From Rhabdornis inornatus (taxonomy: Eukaryota; Chordata; Aves; Passeriformes; Rhabdornithidae), in assembly GCA_013397075.1 (NCBI GenBank), contig VWZS01006719.1, forward strand, positions 744,257-808,256: DNA of 64,000 nucleotides, given 5' to 3'. This document shows positions 13,801-28,800 of the stretch, piece by piece; positions within the stretch are counted from its first letter, which is position 1, and each line of letters begins with the position of its first letter. The notes below the pieces were generated by a model that made no database searches, was not told the origin of the DNA, and saw only the letters and a list, made by a program, of their open reading frames with translations. Position numbers and translations under genes: made by a program.

Positions 13801-16800
13801 AAAACATACATGATGAACTGAAAAGAGTACAAACAAAAAACTGTAATTGTGGTTGCTCTAAAAATAAACAAACAAAAGCCTTCTAAAATTCTGGTTAATC
13901 AAAAAACTTCCTAGAAAGCAAAAGAATAATTTCATGAGCAAAGGGCAGTAAATATACTACACACAATTTACACCAGTGGAAAAACAACTGCAGCATCTCA
14001 TATAAGTGCACTTACCAAGTCACAGAACTCAAAAACTAGGAGATAAGGAATGGCTTCCACACATTGCCCAATACACTGGAGAACATTTGGATGTTGAAGA
14101 ATGCTAGAGTGAAAAAATACAGTTAAAGCCAGGAAAATCACAGTAGAATGCAACACACTGAAATCCCTACCAGAAGTTTCAACATATAACATTGGGGGAG
14201 GTGGCAGGAACAGAAGGTGCAAGTACCAAAGCCACAGGTTCCATTTGTACCTTTGTAACTACTTTGTATGCTGAAGTGTATCACTGACAGCAGCCAAAAC
14301 TTAGAGGATCTCAAACCCACAAAAGCCAGGATTGCCACATGAGAGTCACACCCATCCTCCCACCACCCCTCATACCAAAAATAAAAGCATGCAACTCATG
14401 AACTACATCAAGGTACAGAGCTGGCTAGAAGATAAACCTTTTTTTAGCCAGGTTAGTTCCCAGCCAGATCAGTTACTTTTCCTAAATTGCTCCAAAACCA
14501 CTTGTGCCAATGCAGCGGAAGGCATGAAATTCCTTCTGACAACTGCCAACAACATAAGACTAAATGCAAATATAGCCAGCATATTAAAAAGCATCAAGAA
14601 GAGAAAGCTCTTCACTGACCAATCTTTTACAGCACATCCATGCAAGGTAAAGGACACTAAGTTATGTGAACACAATTTTTGCTCACTTTGGGTTGAGTGC
14701 ATTTCACATTTTAAAGACAAACATTACAGTTATATGGGATGGCAAGTAGAGACAATAACACTGAACAAAAGCAATAGTCATAATTTATCTGCAGCAGAAT
14801 GAAGCTGTGAAATATTACTTACTAATATGGTTCTCCATTTCTTAAGAATTGTTCTTGCTCCTTGGGACCTGCACTTGCCTTTAACTCCTTCACTATTACC
14901 CTTGCTACACTAGTGCCTGTGTAGATCTCTCCAAGGAGAACCTGAAATAAAGAGATTGCATCTTTAATCAGAGGGGAAAAAACATTTGTAGTCTTCCTGC
15001 AAAGGAAAACAAGAGTTAAAAACATGTTGCAGGAAAGATTTTCTGGCTTTTTTATAAACACAAACAGAGCTTTGATAATTAAATATACATACTTAAATCT
15101 TGACAACTGATCTACACGTCAGCTTTCAGAAAACATGTTTTCTAGTGAAGACCAGTTATTTACTTAATTTTTTCCTAAAAAGAACTGGTAAAAACAAGAG
15201 TGCATTAAATCAAATCCATGGAAGTGAAATGCCTAACTAGTCTGTAGTAAGAATCTACAGGTAAATTTTGAAAGCACAGATCAGTGCTGTGATTACAGCT
15301 AAAAAATGCATGCAAGGAAATATCTAATTTCAACTTAAATGTTTCTATGTGTGTTTTTTGTTGTTTTGGGGGGGATTGTTTGTTTATTTTTTTGTTTTTT
15401 GGGGTGGTTTTTTTAAGTACCGCTTTAAAGTAAATACAGAGGCCCGGTCAGCTGGGAATAAGCCTCAATCTGTGCAACATGAAAAGATAACTCCTCACCT
15501 TTCCAAACCAGCCATTTCCAATTTCCTGGATGTAGTTTAGACTCTGACGTGCAACTTGAGACTTTGATCCATCTGTCACACAACGAAACAAACGTAACAC
15601 ATATCAAACTACTCAGATGGCCGAAGTTAGCAACTGCTGAGGAAGTAATGCAAGCTTCTACAAGATTTATTCCCAGTTGGGTGCACACATTCAGCCCAAG
15701 CACCAAAACCTAGTCACATGTACATGAAGTAGGAAGGCAATGTTGTGACAACAGCACTCAAGTGAAACTTTTCTAAACTACACCACAGCACATCCCCAAC
15801 AAAACCACAGCAACTGTCCTGATGAAATGTGAACTTACAAGTTTTTTACACACTCAGCAAGAAAGCAAAATGGGTAAGTTCTGCTTCCAGTATAAAAGTG
15901 TATGCAGCTGTGTAGAGAAATAACCTTACAAAAGTCTCCTATGTAAACAAAATAGAAAACCCAAGACAAAACATCTTAACATTTACAGTTATAGAGTTAC
16001 CATTTCAAGAGAAAAGTTTTTGACTGCTTTATTCTTCAGCCCAATTGCCCTACTTGTAGCTACCATGTGGAATGAGGACATTTTTCAACTAAAAATACTT
16101 CACATAAGAGCCCGAAGAGGTGGACAGAAAAGAAAACCCAGATCTTGGCAGAGGATGGGCAGTAACAACGGCAGACCTCATTCACCAGAAGAGATTCAGC
16201 AGTGTTGATCCCTCTGCTGCCCAATTGGTTAGGAACACTAATTGATATAAACAAAGCCTTTTCTTGTCTGAGAATTCTAGCCCACAATTTATTTCCATAA
16301 ACTACATTTAGAGCAGTATTATTGTACTGGAAGAGCCAGAGCTGTATAATTCACTGTCAGTGTGCTCCTAAGCATGGTGAGGGCCACAGCAGTGCAACCA
16401 CATTTTATCCAAGTACTCAGGCACATTGCCTTACTTCTGGTAAAACACTTCTTGTGACAGCTTCATTTCAACAATTATGGCTACACAAAAGAGCTGACAT
16501 AAAATTTTTCAGTCATAATTTTTCTCAGCTCTTTAAAATACTGAGTCATTTGTACAACTGTGTCATTTGTACTAAAGGCACACTGACAGTTTCTTGAAAT
16601 TTGTACTGGAGTTTTACTAGAAGCTTCCCTGAATACCTAATGATCAAGCAACACAAGTAATATGTAAAATTATGTGAAATATGAGAGTAATTACTTTAGA
16701 CTAAACTCTGCTTATAATATGATAAGACATTAAATTTCCTTTTACAAAAACTGTATTTTAAAGAATACATCCCAAAACCCCTTCTGCACAGGGAGATGAA

Positions 16801-19800
16801 ACCTAATGCTCCATCTCACAAAAGATCACATTTACTGCACAAATAGTCTACAGTGCCATCAAGAAAGTGATGCAGCTGAGCAGCAGCACTGCTGCCAAGT
16901 AAAGGATTCACTCTTATTTCTATTTAAGGGTGGTGGTTAAAATCCAATGACAACTTAGCCATGAAGAAAACCACTAAAGAGCAGAAGTCACAAGTGTGCC
17001 AGGGTACTTCAAACCCTTTAGGTATATAAAGATATAATGACAGCAATCTAGAGAGGGGGTTTTAAGGCAGTTTTGTTCTTTTAAGCTCTTACCCTGCCAC
17101 AGGTTAACATCTTAGAAGTAATATTTCCCCTTTTATCCTTTACCCTACGAAATATATTGGCTCAGTTCATGAAAATTTGTAAAAAAGTAATTTATAACAG
17201 TAAAGTCAAACAATCAGCCACACTCCATTTTAGACACTGAATATGCCTACTTTTGTCTTTGCATTGAAAACCAGTATTTTACCTGTACGAGATGGAAACT
17301 GGGAGGGAGTTGGTAAAGCAATACTGGGAACTGAAAGAGTAAACACTTCTGCTGGAGACTGAACAGATGGAGTATCTTCTGCCGGAGGTGTAAAGTCTAT
17401 TTCATCATCAAAGTTATCTTCAAATTCCTAAACAAAAGAAGTCTTAGTAAACAAGCTGATCCTTGCCTTTAAATAAGCACTAATACATTTCTTTCAGTTT
17501 GAAGGAATACTGCTAAGGAAGCTTAGTTTTATTTCCAAGAATAGTGACAGACATTTAGTATTCTATTCCTTATTTTCCATTAACTGCTGCCTTAAAGAGA
17601 TTAAAGCATTGCTTTTAATAATCAAGGGGTTTTTGTTTAGTTGGGTTTTTGTGGGTTTGGTGGTTTGGGTTTTGTTGGTGTTGTTGGGGTTTTTTTGCTT
17701 TGTTATGTTTTTACTTTAAATGCTAGCCCTGGCTTTGACTGAATTACCATGAACTGCTGAGGCCAAATATTGTCCATTTAGAAATGGACAATATGGACAA
17801 TTTTAGGAACACTGATTACAGATATTCCAAAAGTAATAATTCTATGATGACAATTTCTCAAGTGTTTTGTTACAGTGGATTTGCATCTTCAGTATCCTTA
17901 TTCAACAGGAGTGTCCTAAACCCCACCTGCAGACTAAGAAAAAACAAAAGAAAACACAGAAAAACAACAAAAAGGTTCTTTGCAGCAGAATTGTCTCAAA
18001 GATGTTAACTTTTACTACTAGCCCTGATAGCTAGTTATTATTTTGAAAAGGCATTAAAGGATCCTTACTGCAGCAGGGAGCAATTAGTTAAAATAAACAG
18101 CTGCATCAGGACTCCACAGCCTGTAGGAATATAGTCACTGGCTGTTTCAGAAGAGAGGATGTACAGTGACACTGCAGAGTATTAGCACAACTAATCAAGT
18201 GCTCTGGATATCAGGATGCAACTGAGAACATCACTTGTACACACATTGATAACTTCAGGTCTTACCTTGAAATCTATCTCGGGGTCTTTACAGCAGGAGA
18301 CACAGTTTGCCAGCAGAATGACCAGGACTACCAGAGTGCACAGAGACAGAATCACAAAAGATGAGGGAACTTCAGCTGTAGCTCCTTCTCCTAGAAATAA
18401 ACATGGATGTAGTATTATATAAATACATTAAGCACCCTGAGAAGTTCCTTCAAAACATATTAACCACCGCATTTCTTTTAAAATGGGAGACTGAACAATT
18501 AATCCCACGGATGTGATCAAACCTAAGAAGAAACTGAACAGAGAGGACAAACTGGCAAAATAGATCTATGCTTCACCACCTGCCTGCACCATTCTGGACT
18601 TACTTGGCTCCAGCTAAAAGGCCTCAGCCAGTGCGATTTACTGAATTTTATGATGAACAGTGACAACACCAAGCCTCGGGATTCTGTTCCCAGTCAATAA
18701 GTCAATAAATTTATACAAATATCCAAACACAGAGAGTAGAAATCTGCTCTTTTGGAAGACATTTCCCATGATCTAAAACAACTGACCTACAAGAACAGGC
18801 AACTAGGAGAAATCCTCACCTAAACTGCACACAAATGTAAAATATCACTATATGACAGCATTCTCTCTTTCAAAAAGTACATTTGTGACAGTCTGCCATA
18901 CACACAAATTGTTGTCACAAGTGCAATGGATGTAAATCAGCTCCACACCACTTCTGTTCCTTGTGATTCACTAGGTGATTTGTCTTCATTTCAAGAACTT
19001 TAGATTTCTAGCTGTTTTACAAACACTTCCAAACAATTTTCCAAAATCTGATATATAAACATTCCACAGCACATTTCCTGAGATTAGGTCAGGTTATTAC
19101 TCACAGGATCAAAAGCCTCAAATGGCATTTTAGAAAAATCTTAAGTTATTGCCAGGGGTATTAAATATATATTCATCCCTATTTTCATCTTCAGTAGAGA
19201 ACAAAGACATGAGGTTCCCTAGGAGACCAGAGCACACATCTCGAGGAGTTGTTTTTGTTGTTGCTGTTTCTTTTCAAACAGGTACTGCCACAGGGATCAG
19301 AGGAGGAGTTGGACCACATCTGATTAAAATATATTTAGCTATTACATCACTGTCAGAGTTTAACAATGTCAGGTGACCTGGACTGACTGGATTTTACAAG
19401 AGCATTTGAATTATCAATGGGAACGTCTGGCAACAGGACACAGTGTAAATGAAGCCTCAAAAATAAGAAAAGCAGAAGTTCATCACTAGTTAAGGAACAA
19501 ACTTGTCTACATATCTTTTAAACCATCAAAAAACTGCAAAAATTGAGAGATTTGCAGAAAAAGCTTTTCATCATGTTCCACTGAACACTTACAGAGTATT
19601 TACTTATTTTAATTACATGTAAAGACTAAACTGACATAATGAAAATCCTGCTTTGAAGTGTGTCAGCACACTTCCAGAGGGTCACATTTTCTGCACAATT
19701 AGGAATATTAGCAATACAACAAATAAAAGTTAGCAAAAATGGAAGGTTTTCAAATAAGTGATTCTGTTTCTAGTTTCCACAATAGCTTTGGCATTCTAAC

Positions 19801-22800
19801 CTCATTAAGGACTGGGAATACTTCACTGCAGATACTGAGTATTGTTCAAACACAGATCAACAACAATTGAGGCCACTCACCAACTTTTGGCCATAATTCT
19901 GTAGAGAACAAAGTAGCTCTGAAGAGGGCTCTCAACAGAACAATTTATATTCATTTAAATCAAGTCTTCTACATAACACAATGGATATTTTTCCATTTCT
20001 AAGCATCAACAAGAAAAAAGCGGAAGATAACAGCTGACTTGTGTTTACTTCCTCCAGATGTTCATTAGCCTTGCTTAGGAGACTGAAAATTACTTGAACT
20101 GCAAATATTAACATTCTGTGCAGTCATTAATTAGCTAAATTACTGTAACGAACACACACAGGTAATACAGCTGTGGATAAAATACAAGAAATTCCTTTGA
20201 ACTAACTGAAACCAAATAACAAAAGGTAGCTTTACTAAAAAAAAAGTTACCAGCTATTACAAATTAAAATTATTATTCCAGATATTTTTCCAAACCCATC
20301 ACACTTGATTTCCAAACAACTTCCTCACCTTCACCAAAAACTTCACTGAAACAAGAAGTCAACTCACCTCAGACTATCTACTGAACAGATGCAGATTCTC
20401 CCTAATAGCCAGGAGCACATCACCACAATCACAATATACTCCTCCCAGTAGAAGATCAAGACTCCTGAACCCTCTCAAAGGTTTCCTGCATTTGGGAAAG
20501 TTGGCCAAGCAAATCCCTGCACACTGAACTCAGGCACCAAGAGCACTGTCATTACTCACAGAAAGCATTCCTGCTCTTTGAGGACTTAACTTCAGACCAG
20601 GTCCTTGAGACCAGGATGTAAAGCACCTCAACTGCCAAGTGTATAAAACACTAAAAAATGCTATCAAACTTTATTTTGGGTTTCTGGTACACTCTAAGAT
20701 CTCTTTTGGCTAACATAAATTTTGCACTGACTTCCTGTTCCCCACAAAAACTGAGCATTGTCCCTCCTCAGCAGAACCTTCTACTCCAAATACCACATCA
20801 CCTTTCTGAGCAGCCTCTACCAAAACTTGAAGCAGCTCTTCAGAGATTTTTCAGATTTATTTCCTTCAATCCAACTGTTTCTTTTCAAGACCTGGCCAGG
20901 GACTTGTGCCCCCAGAAGTGCATCTACTACAAGTACATCAGCTGGTCATGATGGTACCTCTACCTACAAACTCTCAGCCCTGCACTGTCCCAGCTACAGC
21001 AGCACAACCACAACTTAGATTTACACAAACACTTCCATGCTCACTCCAACTCAGGATCCCCACTTTTGATTCCCAGCAGTTACAAGTTATCATAGCAAAT
21101 CCATCTAGGAAGATTCAAGCTCCTGATGATCTTACACACAATTTATTAACACAAAGTGAGACATTTATTTATTCAAAGTGGTTTATTTAGCTCAAAGTGA
21201 GACATAACGAGCTATCAATCTATAACTATCAATCATAATATAATAATAATATAATATATAATAATAACTATCAATCATAAGCTGCATTTATTGTACATGT
21301 TAGATACACTGCATATGCACTCAGACACTTTATATGAAAAGGAGAACTGAAATTCCTTCTGTGAAGGAAACTACACATTTATCACACCTAAACTCTAAGC
21401 CTTTTATGCAAGTTACACTGTTCCCCATAAGGTAACCATCTCTTTTAAGTGCCATGGAAAGAATACAGAAAAAAACAAATATTGCTGCTGTTCATTATGT
21501 TACTTCCTAACCTTTAAAACCTTTTATAATTCCCTAGAAATGAAACCATGTGAACAAGCAGCAATTAATTGGAGAAGGTAATGATTTATTTTTTTAAAGC
21601 AAAGATCACCTTTGAAAAAGCAGCTAATCATTAACGGTCTGTTAAGATAGAAGTCATCTACACTTCCAAAAGCACAAAGCAATGTCCACAAAGAAAATTA
21701 TGAACAAAAGTTTTAATACAAGAAAAATGCCAATTAACCCAGGCAAGTTTCTGCAATAGTTACAGAACAGCATTCCAGATGACTCACACAAGTAAGAGCC
21801 ACTTACTAAGAATTACAGAATCCATCTCTGTTTGGATAAACTTTGAAGTTTCTTACATAGTAATTAATAAGTAATATTTTTAATTTGCAGGGGTTTTTTT
21901 TTTTAATGAATGTAAAATTAAGTATTAAATAATGGCAACCTGTAATTGGGCTAAAATTTATTTTAAGTGAAGATATTTTAATGGGTTGCATGAATACATA
22001 TTCAGTGACAGAAGTTACTGATTAAATATTGGAACTGGTCTTTGTGACAAAGTGCTGAAAATCTGCTGCAATATAACCATGTGTGCATTTTTCAACTATT
22101 TCCATCCAATGATTAATTCACTGGAGCTTAGTAAAATGACTTGGAACTAGAAGATGTTTAATACACCCTTTTGTTTGTAAATTGTAGAAGTATGAAGGAA
22201 TGGCATTTATTTTATGGTCCGGACAAAAAAAGCAACCAGCAAGAAATCCATTCTAATTAATGCAGAGGACCATTTTACAAAGTCATCCCACAAGAATTTT
22301 CCTAAATCAAAAAACCTCTTAAAAAACATTGCAAATCGAAGTAATTTTAATACAAACCTGGACAAAAACCAATAAACAGAATTTCATAATCATTGCAGAA
22401 GTTAAGATTGCTAATTTCATACATTCTGGAGAAGCTAATAGATTTACTCATCATATTAGCTTAAATCCCTGCCATATTTACTGTAAGCCTATGCATTAAC
22501 AACCTAAGGCATCTCAATATGTACCCAGAAGTCAGAATCTGTTCTGTAGGAAAGGAACCACCAAACAGATTAAAAAATACTCTCTCTAAGATGCCAACAG
22601 TAAAAGGCTTCCTGTCAGCTAATACAAACAGTCTAGGCTACTTTGCTTTGGTATATCCAAACTACTTAAGCCAGAGGAAGAGGCCTGGATTATATCAGTC
22701 CTGTATTAAAATAAGCAGGAGATGAAGTACAGCTGCATCACTCTATGTGTTACTGCAAGGTTAACACAACATAACGCTGTATAAAGCTCTGTGCTAGGAC

Positions 22801-25800
22801 ATGTTCCAGCCCAAAATGGCATCTAGATGGTCCTAAATTATCAACACAGAAAGTCAGGTATTCTTCCAGAGCGTCACAGGATTAAACACATCTATGTTAT
22901 TTACCTGCTTTTTCAAAGCACATGATATCATAAACAATTCAAAGCCCTGGCTGAGGCAGATATTTAATTAGCAGCTATTGAAGCAGATTCCTCAGTACCT
23001 CTGAAGATGCCATTTCCTAAGCAAGTTCTTCACTAAAGCCTAAATTTGAGCACAGCACATGTGAAGTCAAAGGCTGTACACAGGCAAGTACACAAACAGG
23101 ATCACTAAGGAAAAAATGATGATGAACCGTGTTTGCATTCTCATGATCAAGTTCAGACCTGAGAACACACACATCAGCATTTATTATAATGTTTCAAGCG
23201 CTGGAAAATGTTATTTTCATACAAAGTATATTTCAAAGCAACTTCTATAGGCCAGGATTCCCTATACCTTCCTAAGTTTCTTTTAAATCTCCTTTCTTCA
23301 TAAGACAGTTCTCCAACCACTAAATGCAACACCTAAGCAAACAAGTTATTTTTTCACTACGACTGTTTCCCTTCTCTATCCCATTTCCCAGCCTGCCCAC
23401 AATACCCTCAAATACCCTCATGTCATCCACCTGTGGCATCCTTTGGTATCATTAATTACAAGTAATGAGCATGCCAACTAGCCAAATATTCCATCTATGT
23501 TTACTTGTCAAGCAACAGCCTCCACTCAGGACAACACAGGACCAGGTTTAGCTGCCCATACATGAGGGATGCTGGGCTTGCCTTTCTTCTACTACCTTCT
23601 TCTACAGATTATGAAAGGCTAGGATGCTTGAACTCTTGATTTTGGTTCAATGTGAGTAATCAAATCATTAAGGTTTCCACCTTCAGAAAACTGGGCTAAA
23701 ACATGCATGATACCACACAGTTCTAAGATCAGGGAAAAAGAAAAGTAAATTATATTCCAGACATTACTGAGTGCACTCATAAAAGACATTCACTACTGTG
23801 ATAAAGGCAGCGTAAGGCACAGATAAATTAAGCATTATTAGGGCACAGTGAACTTCAAGGGAGCATCTGATTTTAAGCTTTCAGCACAGTAGTTGCTATG
23901 CAACAACAGTCCCACTGCATAAGCAAGAGCCCATTTCCTTTCAAGAGCAGCTATATAACTGGCACTAATAGCTATAACTATTTCCAGCACAAATCTAGCA
24001 TGACAGCAATCACTTAAACTGTCTCTTGGACACACTCAAATTATATGGTCATGAACTAAGATGCTACTTTATGACACCAAGTCAGAACAGCACAGTCTTT
24101 AAAATACTAATGAATGACCAAACCTAATTCTGTTCCCTAGCTATACCCAGGGCATCTTTCATAAACTTTGTCAGTTTTATTCTGCTTTTAACGAATATTA
24201 AAGCAACCACATTTAAAATACCACCCTAATTTATAGTGGTTTTGACAAATATGATTTTAAAAGCTACCCCAACTTTCCTAAATAATGCTGTCATTCTGTT
24301 CTATGCCAGCAATTAAGTGGGAAAGTGCTATCGACTCCTACCCAGTTCTTCACAAGTCATATTCAGATCATTATCCTTCCCTCATAAAGAGTTTCTCCTG
24401 CATTTATTTACGCTCTGAAATCTTCAGAGGTTTGCTACTAATAAGCACAAAACCATACAGACAGAACCAGGCCTAGAAATTGAGATGGCCTGCAGGTAAC
24501 AGGCAGAATACTAAACCAAACCTCTATTCAAAATTATTTTAGACACATCTATTGTGTAATGCCCGATTTGTATATAAGGTAAAGCACAACAGACACTGCA
24601 ACTCCTCCATTTCACAACAAAAAAACCTCAACCAAACTCAAGCACATTCCATTCGTTACTGCATTCCTGTAATCTCCATTTTTTTCTGCTATGCTCCATT
24701 TAACAACTGAGCCAAAAAAAAGCATCATTTTCAAGATTAAGTTTCAGAAGGAATGGGTGCAGTACCATTATTTAGTTGTGCAATGCTTTATCAAAATGTG
24801 CTTTAAAATGCTACATTAGAAGGGCATAAAAATCACCAACCTTCAACTGAGATACAACACACACAAACAGAAGTTTTGAAGGAGTGTTATTTGCATTTCA
24901 GACATTCTTTTGAAAATAAAATGAAGAGAATTTTAGTGTGAGAGAGACACTCCAAATTCCAATCAGCCCTTCGCTTTGAATGGCCATTACCAGTATAGTA
25001 CCAGTACTATAGGAAGAAACATTCCCAGATCTCGGAGACTTTCACTGACTTGCTGTCCTCAACACAATGGCAGCACTTTAGTGAAATCTAAAATGGCTCC
25101 AAATGCCCAAAGTATTTCAAGAAGAGACTGGAAATGTTCCTTCATTGAGCAAATCCCTAAGAACAGATACACAGCACTGCTAAAGGAACTTCTACATTTC
25201 TCGGTTTATACCTGAATTTTTCAGCATTCAGATTTTCAGTACTTAAGACTGAAGCACAAATGTTTACCATCTTAAAACAATAACCTGGAACAAACTGTTG
25301 AAAATATTAGTAATTGAAGACTTATTTCAAAAGTCTGTCTTCTCACATTATCGCTACCCTTACATTGGATAATGCAAATGTCTAATGCATTACAAATAAA
25401 AGTAGCCTTCACTATTATGTACCCTTTTGCAAAAGCACTTTATCACCTGATTTCATCTATCCTTCTATGGATAATCCTACTTTCTAGACATAGTCATAAG
25501 AAAAAAAAAAACTCTTAGGGACTTAAAGCTACAACTATCCAAGTTACTTCTGCACAATTGTACTTAATGTTTTTGAAAACAAAAAGCAGTAACTATCAGC
25601 TTGTCAATAAAATTACTTCCTGGCTAAATCTGAATTGTGTCACATGGCCTAAATCAAAGTCTGGCACTTGGAAAGATACAAGTAAAATGACAAGACTTTG
25701 CAGCAGTAGCGTGGGGAAAAAACAATCATCAAAAGTCAAATACAAGTCTGTTCCCATTTTCTTCCAGACAGAAATTGAGACATTTCATCCCTCTACTTGA

Positions 25801-28800
25801 CTTGTCCATCACAATCCCTGCCTTACCCTAGAACCCCATTGGACAGTTCTTCTGAAAACCCAACAGCTTTTCTTCTTTATAACAATTAACCATGAGAAGT
25901 AAGGGTAACAAAGACAAAAACATGGCCATTTCTTACAGAATTTTCCCCATGAAACAATTAAAAACCCCTCTGACACTCCTCCAACCCATCTTGAGTTCTG
26001 GATATATTTCTACAGTGTCAAAAGCCAGTTGCACAGTTAAATGTGTGCTTTGTGGACACATGACCCTGAAATACCACCATCCCATGCAATAAGTTACAAT
26101 ATTTTCAAGAAGAAATCTTAGCTACTTCATATCACAACTAAATGTGAAATTCTACGTCAACAATTCTTGGCAAATTATCTCTGTCCTCCCATTAGTCCTT
26201 AAAGAGAACAGGAGTCTATGCTGGAGTACAAGCTAACATTTTTTCAAACTACTTTATCCCATGTTCCCCCTAAATGCTTTTACAGTGTGCTTCAAATGAG
26301 TTTTGACATGTGCTTAAATCTACTTTGTGTGTTAGGGTGACACAGGTTAGGTGACACAGGTTACGTATGCTAAGGCAAGAATACCCAGGGCAATGCTGGA
26401 CTCTCCTGGAGCACAGCATCTCAGACCAACACTGCTCTGATCCTCCTGTTTTCTGAGCACTTGTCCTGGCCTGCATATTGGCTGAACAGTTAACAACAGC
26501 AAAACTCTGAGCTGGGATTAGTTTTACATTACTGACCTTGTTCTATTATCCTACAAGTCTTCCCAGTAATGTCAGAGAATTACTCACATAACAGCATACT
26601 GCTCAATTTTAATAAGGACTAAATATAGGCTGGTACTTCAAGTGTTTACAGAGTGAGATCCGTTTGAAGTTTCAGCACTAGAATCTCATGTTTGCACAAA
26701 GGCATCTTAAGACAAGGTAAAAAATATCCATGTTAAATAATTATGTGCCTTATGGCTTCATGGCAGTGCTTTTGGAAAATCTGGGTAGCATTATCATCTT
26801 GCAAATGTATCACTGACTCTTAATTGCATGTATACATGTGTGTGCATATATGTGCATACACTCACAAAATTCTGTTGAGCATACTTCATTCTTTATTGCT
26901 AGATGTTGGTTTTGACAATTAATTCCTGCTCAAGTACATTTTTTTTTCATCTGCTATACCATTTCTCCCACAGTGAGGCACAGGAGTTGTAGGGGGTTTT
27001 TTGTTGTTGTTGTTTTTCTTTTTAACATAGGATAGACCACAATAATTCAAAGTAGCATGAGATCATCACACATCATGGTATCTCCAACCACCAGAAAGGC
27101 ATTATCTGCAACATGGAAACCAAAACAACAGTATCTCTTTCTCCTACCATTTGATAGCAACACAAGCCATTAAGATACAATGCCTTTGAAGAGACTAATT
27201 CCAGTTCACAGGAAAGAAATTCATAAATGCATCTTTCATGTGACGGGACTTTCTGTAATCTTGATTTTATAGTAGATGCCTTTCCAACTCCAATGTACAG
27301 CTTGGTTAAGAAAAGCAGGTTAAGAAAAGAAAGGAAGTAGCAGCATTTTGTAAAAAGAGCTTATTAGATCTATTTCTCATCCCTATTCATAGCTAAAGGA
27401 TACCCTGGAAGAACAGGCCATCGAGTAAGTGAGTGATTTTGGAAAACTGGATCTGATCTACAGGTTGAAAGCTTAAAAGTCAGCACTAAAAAAATCCACT
27501 GTAACTATTTTCTACATGTCTTTCATACCAAAGAATCTCAGGGCACAGTGGTAGTCCCAAAAGAGTCATGTCACTCTTAAGACACTACACTGATGTTTTC
27601 TTACCAGGAAGGAAACTTTTCTAAGTGCAGCAGTGTTGGACAAGGTGTTACTTTGTACAGCATTTCCTACTGAAAATCAGCAGAAGACAATTTACTGACG
27701 ATGCGCATTACCCACCATTACCTTGTCTAAGCTATATATGGCACAACACCTTGCTATAGACAGTGCTTAAAGCACACATGCACACTGGAAGGGCTATCCT
27801 GACACATTCTCTACATTTCTACTTATAAAAGTTGACAAAATGTTTCTAGTATCTAGACGCTGCTCAAGACCTTTCATAACAGCAGTACAATAAAAACAAA
27901 GAGCTCATACAGAGCAACAAAAGCATTGAAGCTTTTGCAAATTGTATCCAGAACTGTATCAAGCTCCAGACACTAAAAGCCCAGACCAAACAGAAAAGGC
28001 AGACCCAAAATAAAATCCAAGGAACACTCTAGTACTCCATGTGCTGTCCTTCTGCTGCAGAACTGCAGTGTTAGTACTGAAACAGAACTGTGATTTTTGC
28101 AGCTCTGGCATTACACTGCCTGAGGTCCCTTCATCCCACGCAGATAAACCATGTGTGAATAGTGACTGAAACCAGACTACAGCAAGTATCCAGAAAACTA
28201 CTCCCAATCATATTTACCTATCCAGAATGTTGGATCTCACAAAATAATTTTTTTGAGTTTCTGTTTTTGGTTTTTTTTTTACAGGGGCACAAGCAGCACC
28301 CAGCAATGGGCCCTTTCAAACCAATGCCCAGTGCCTGATGCTGTGACAACAAACCTTCAAACAGTTTCTGATCAGTGCTATCTTAATATGCTGCAATGAT
28401 ACCTGAGGAATTATTAAATACACACAAGCATTCAAGGCATGAGAAATTGCTTCACAGTGACCTCATCCTATGAGGACTCCTTTAGTTGTAGCAAAGTCCA
28501 GACACTTTACAGCCACAGGCAGAGAAAGCAAACCAAGCCTGTGAACAAAGCTTTGCATGGAACATCCCTGCAGGCAAAAGTCAGGGTTGGCTTCTTACCT
28601 CAGAGTCAAACTCACAGAAACAAAACTAAAAGACAAATTTCCAGCTCTAGTTCTATGATTATTAAGTGCCTGGGACAGAAGCAAGAAAAATAAATACAGG
28701 GAGAAGTACACAAGTTCAGTGCTTGAAAGTGGAGGAAGGATAGATCACTCCCATGAAAGGCACATACCACAATTAAAATTCCCACTGTAAAAAGCAAGAT

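Larger units (their letters stand above)
14104..18265 (-). other. LMTK2: LMTK2 introns 2-5 (14104-14822, 14942-15498, 15573-17282, 17428-18265)
   Basis: Four short GT-AG introns between exons 2 and 6. They contain T/G-rich tracts at about 15,349-15,417 and 17,634-17,706 and no other recognisable feature. Confidence 0.85.
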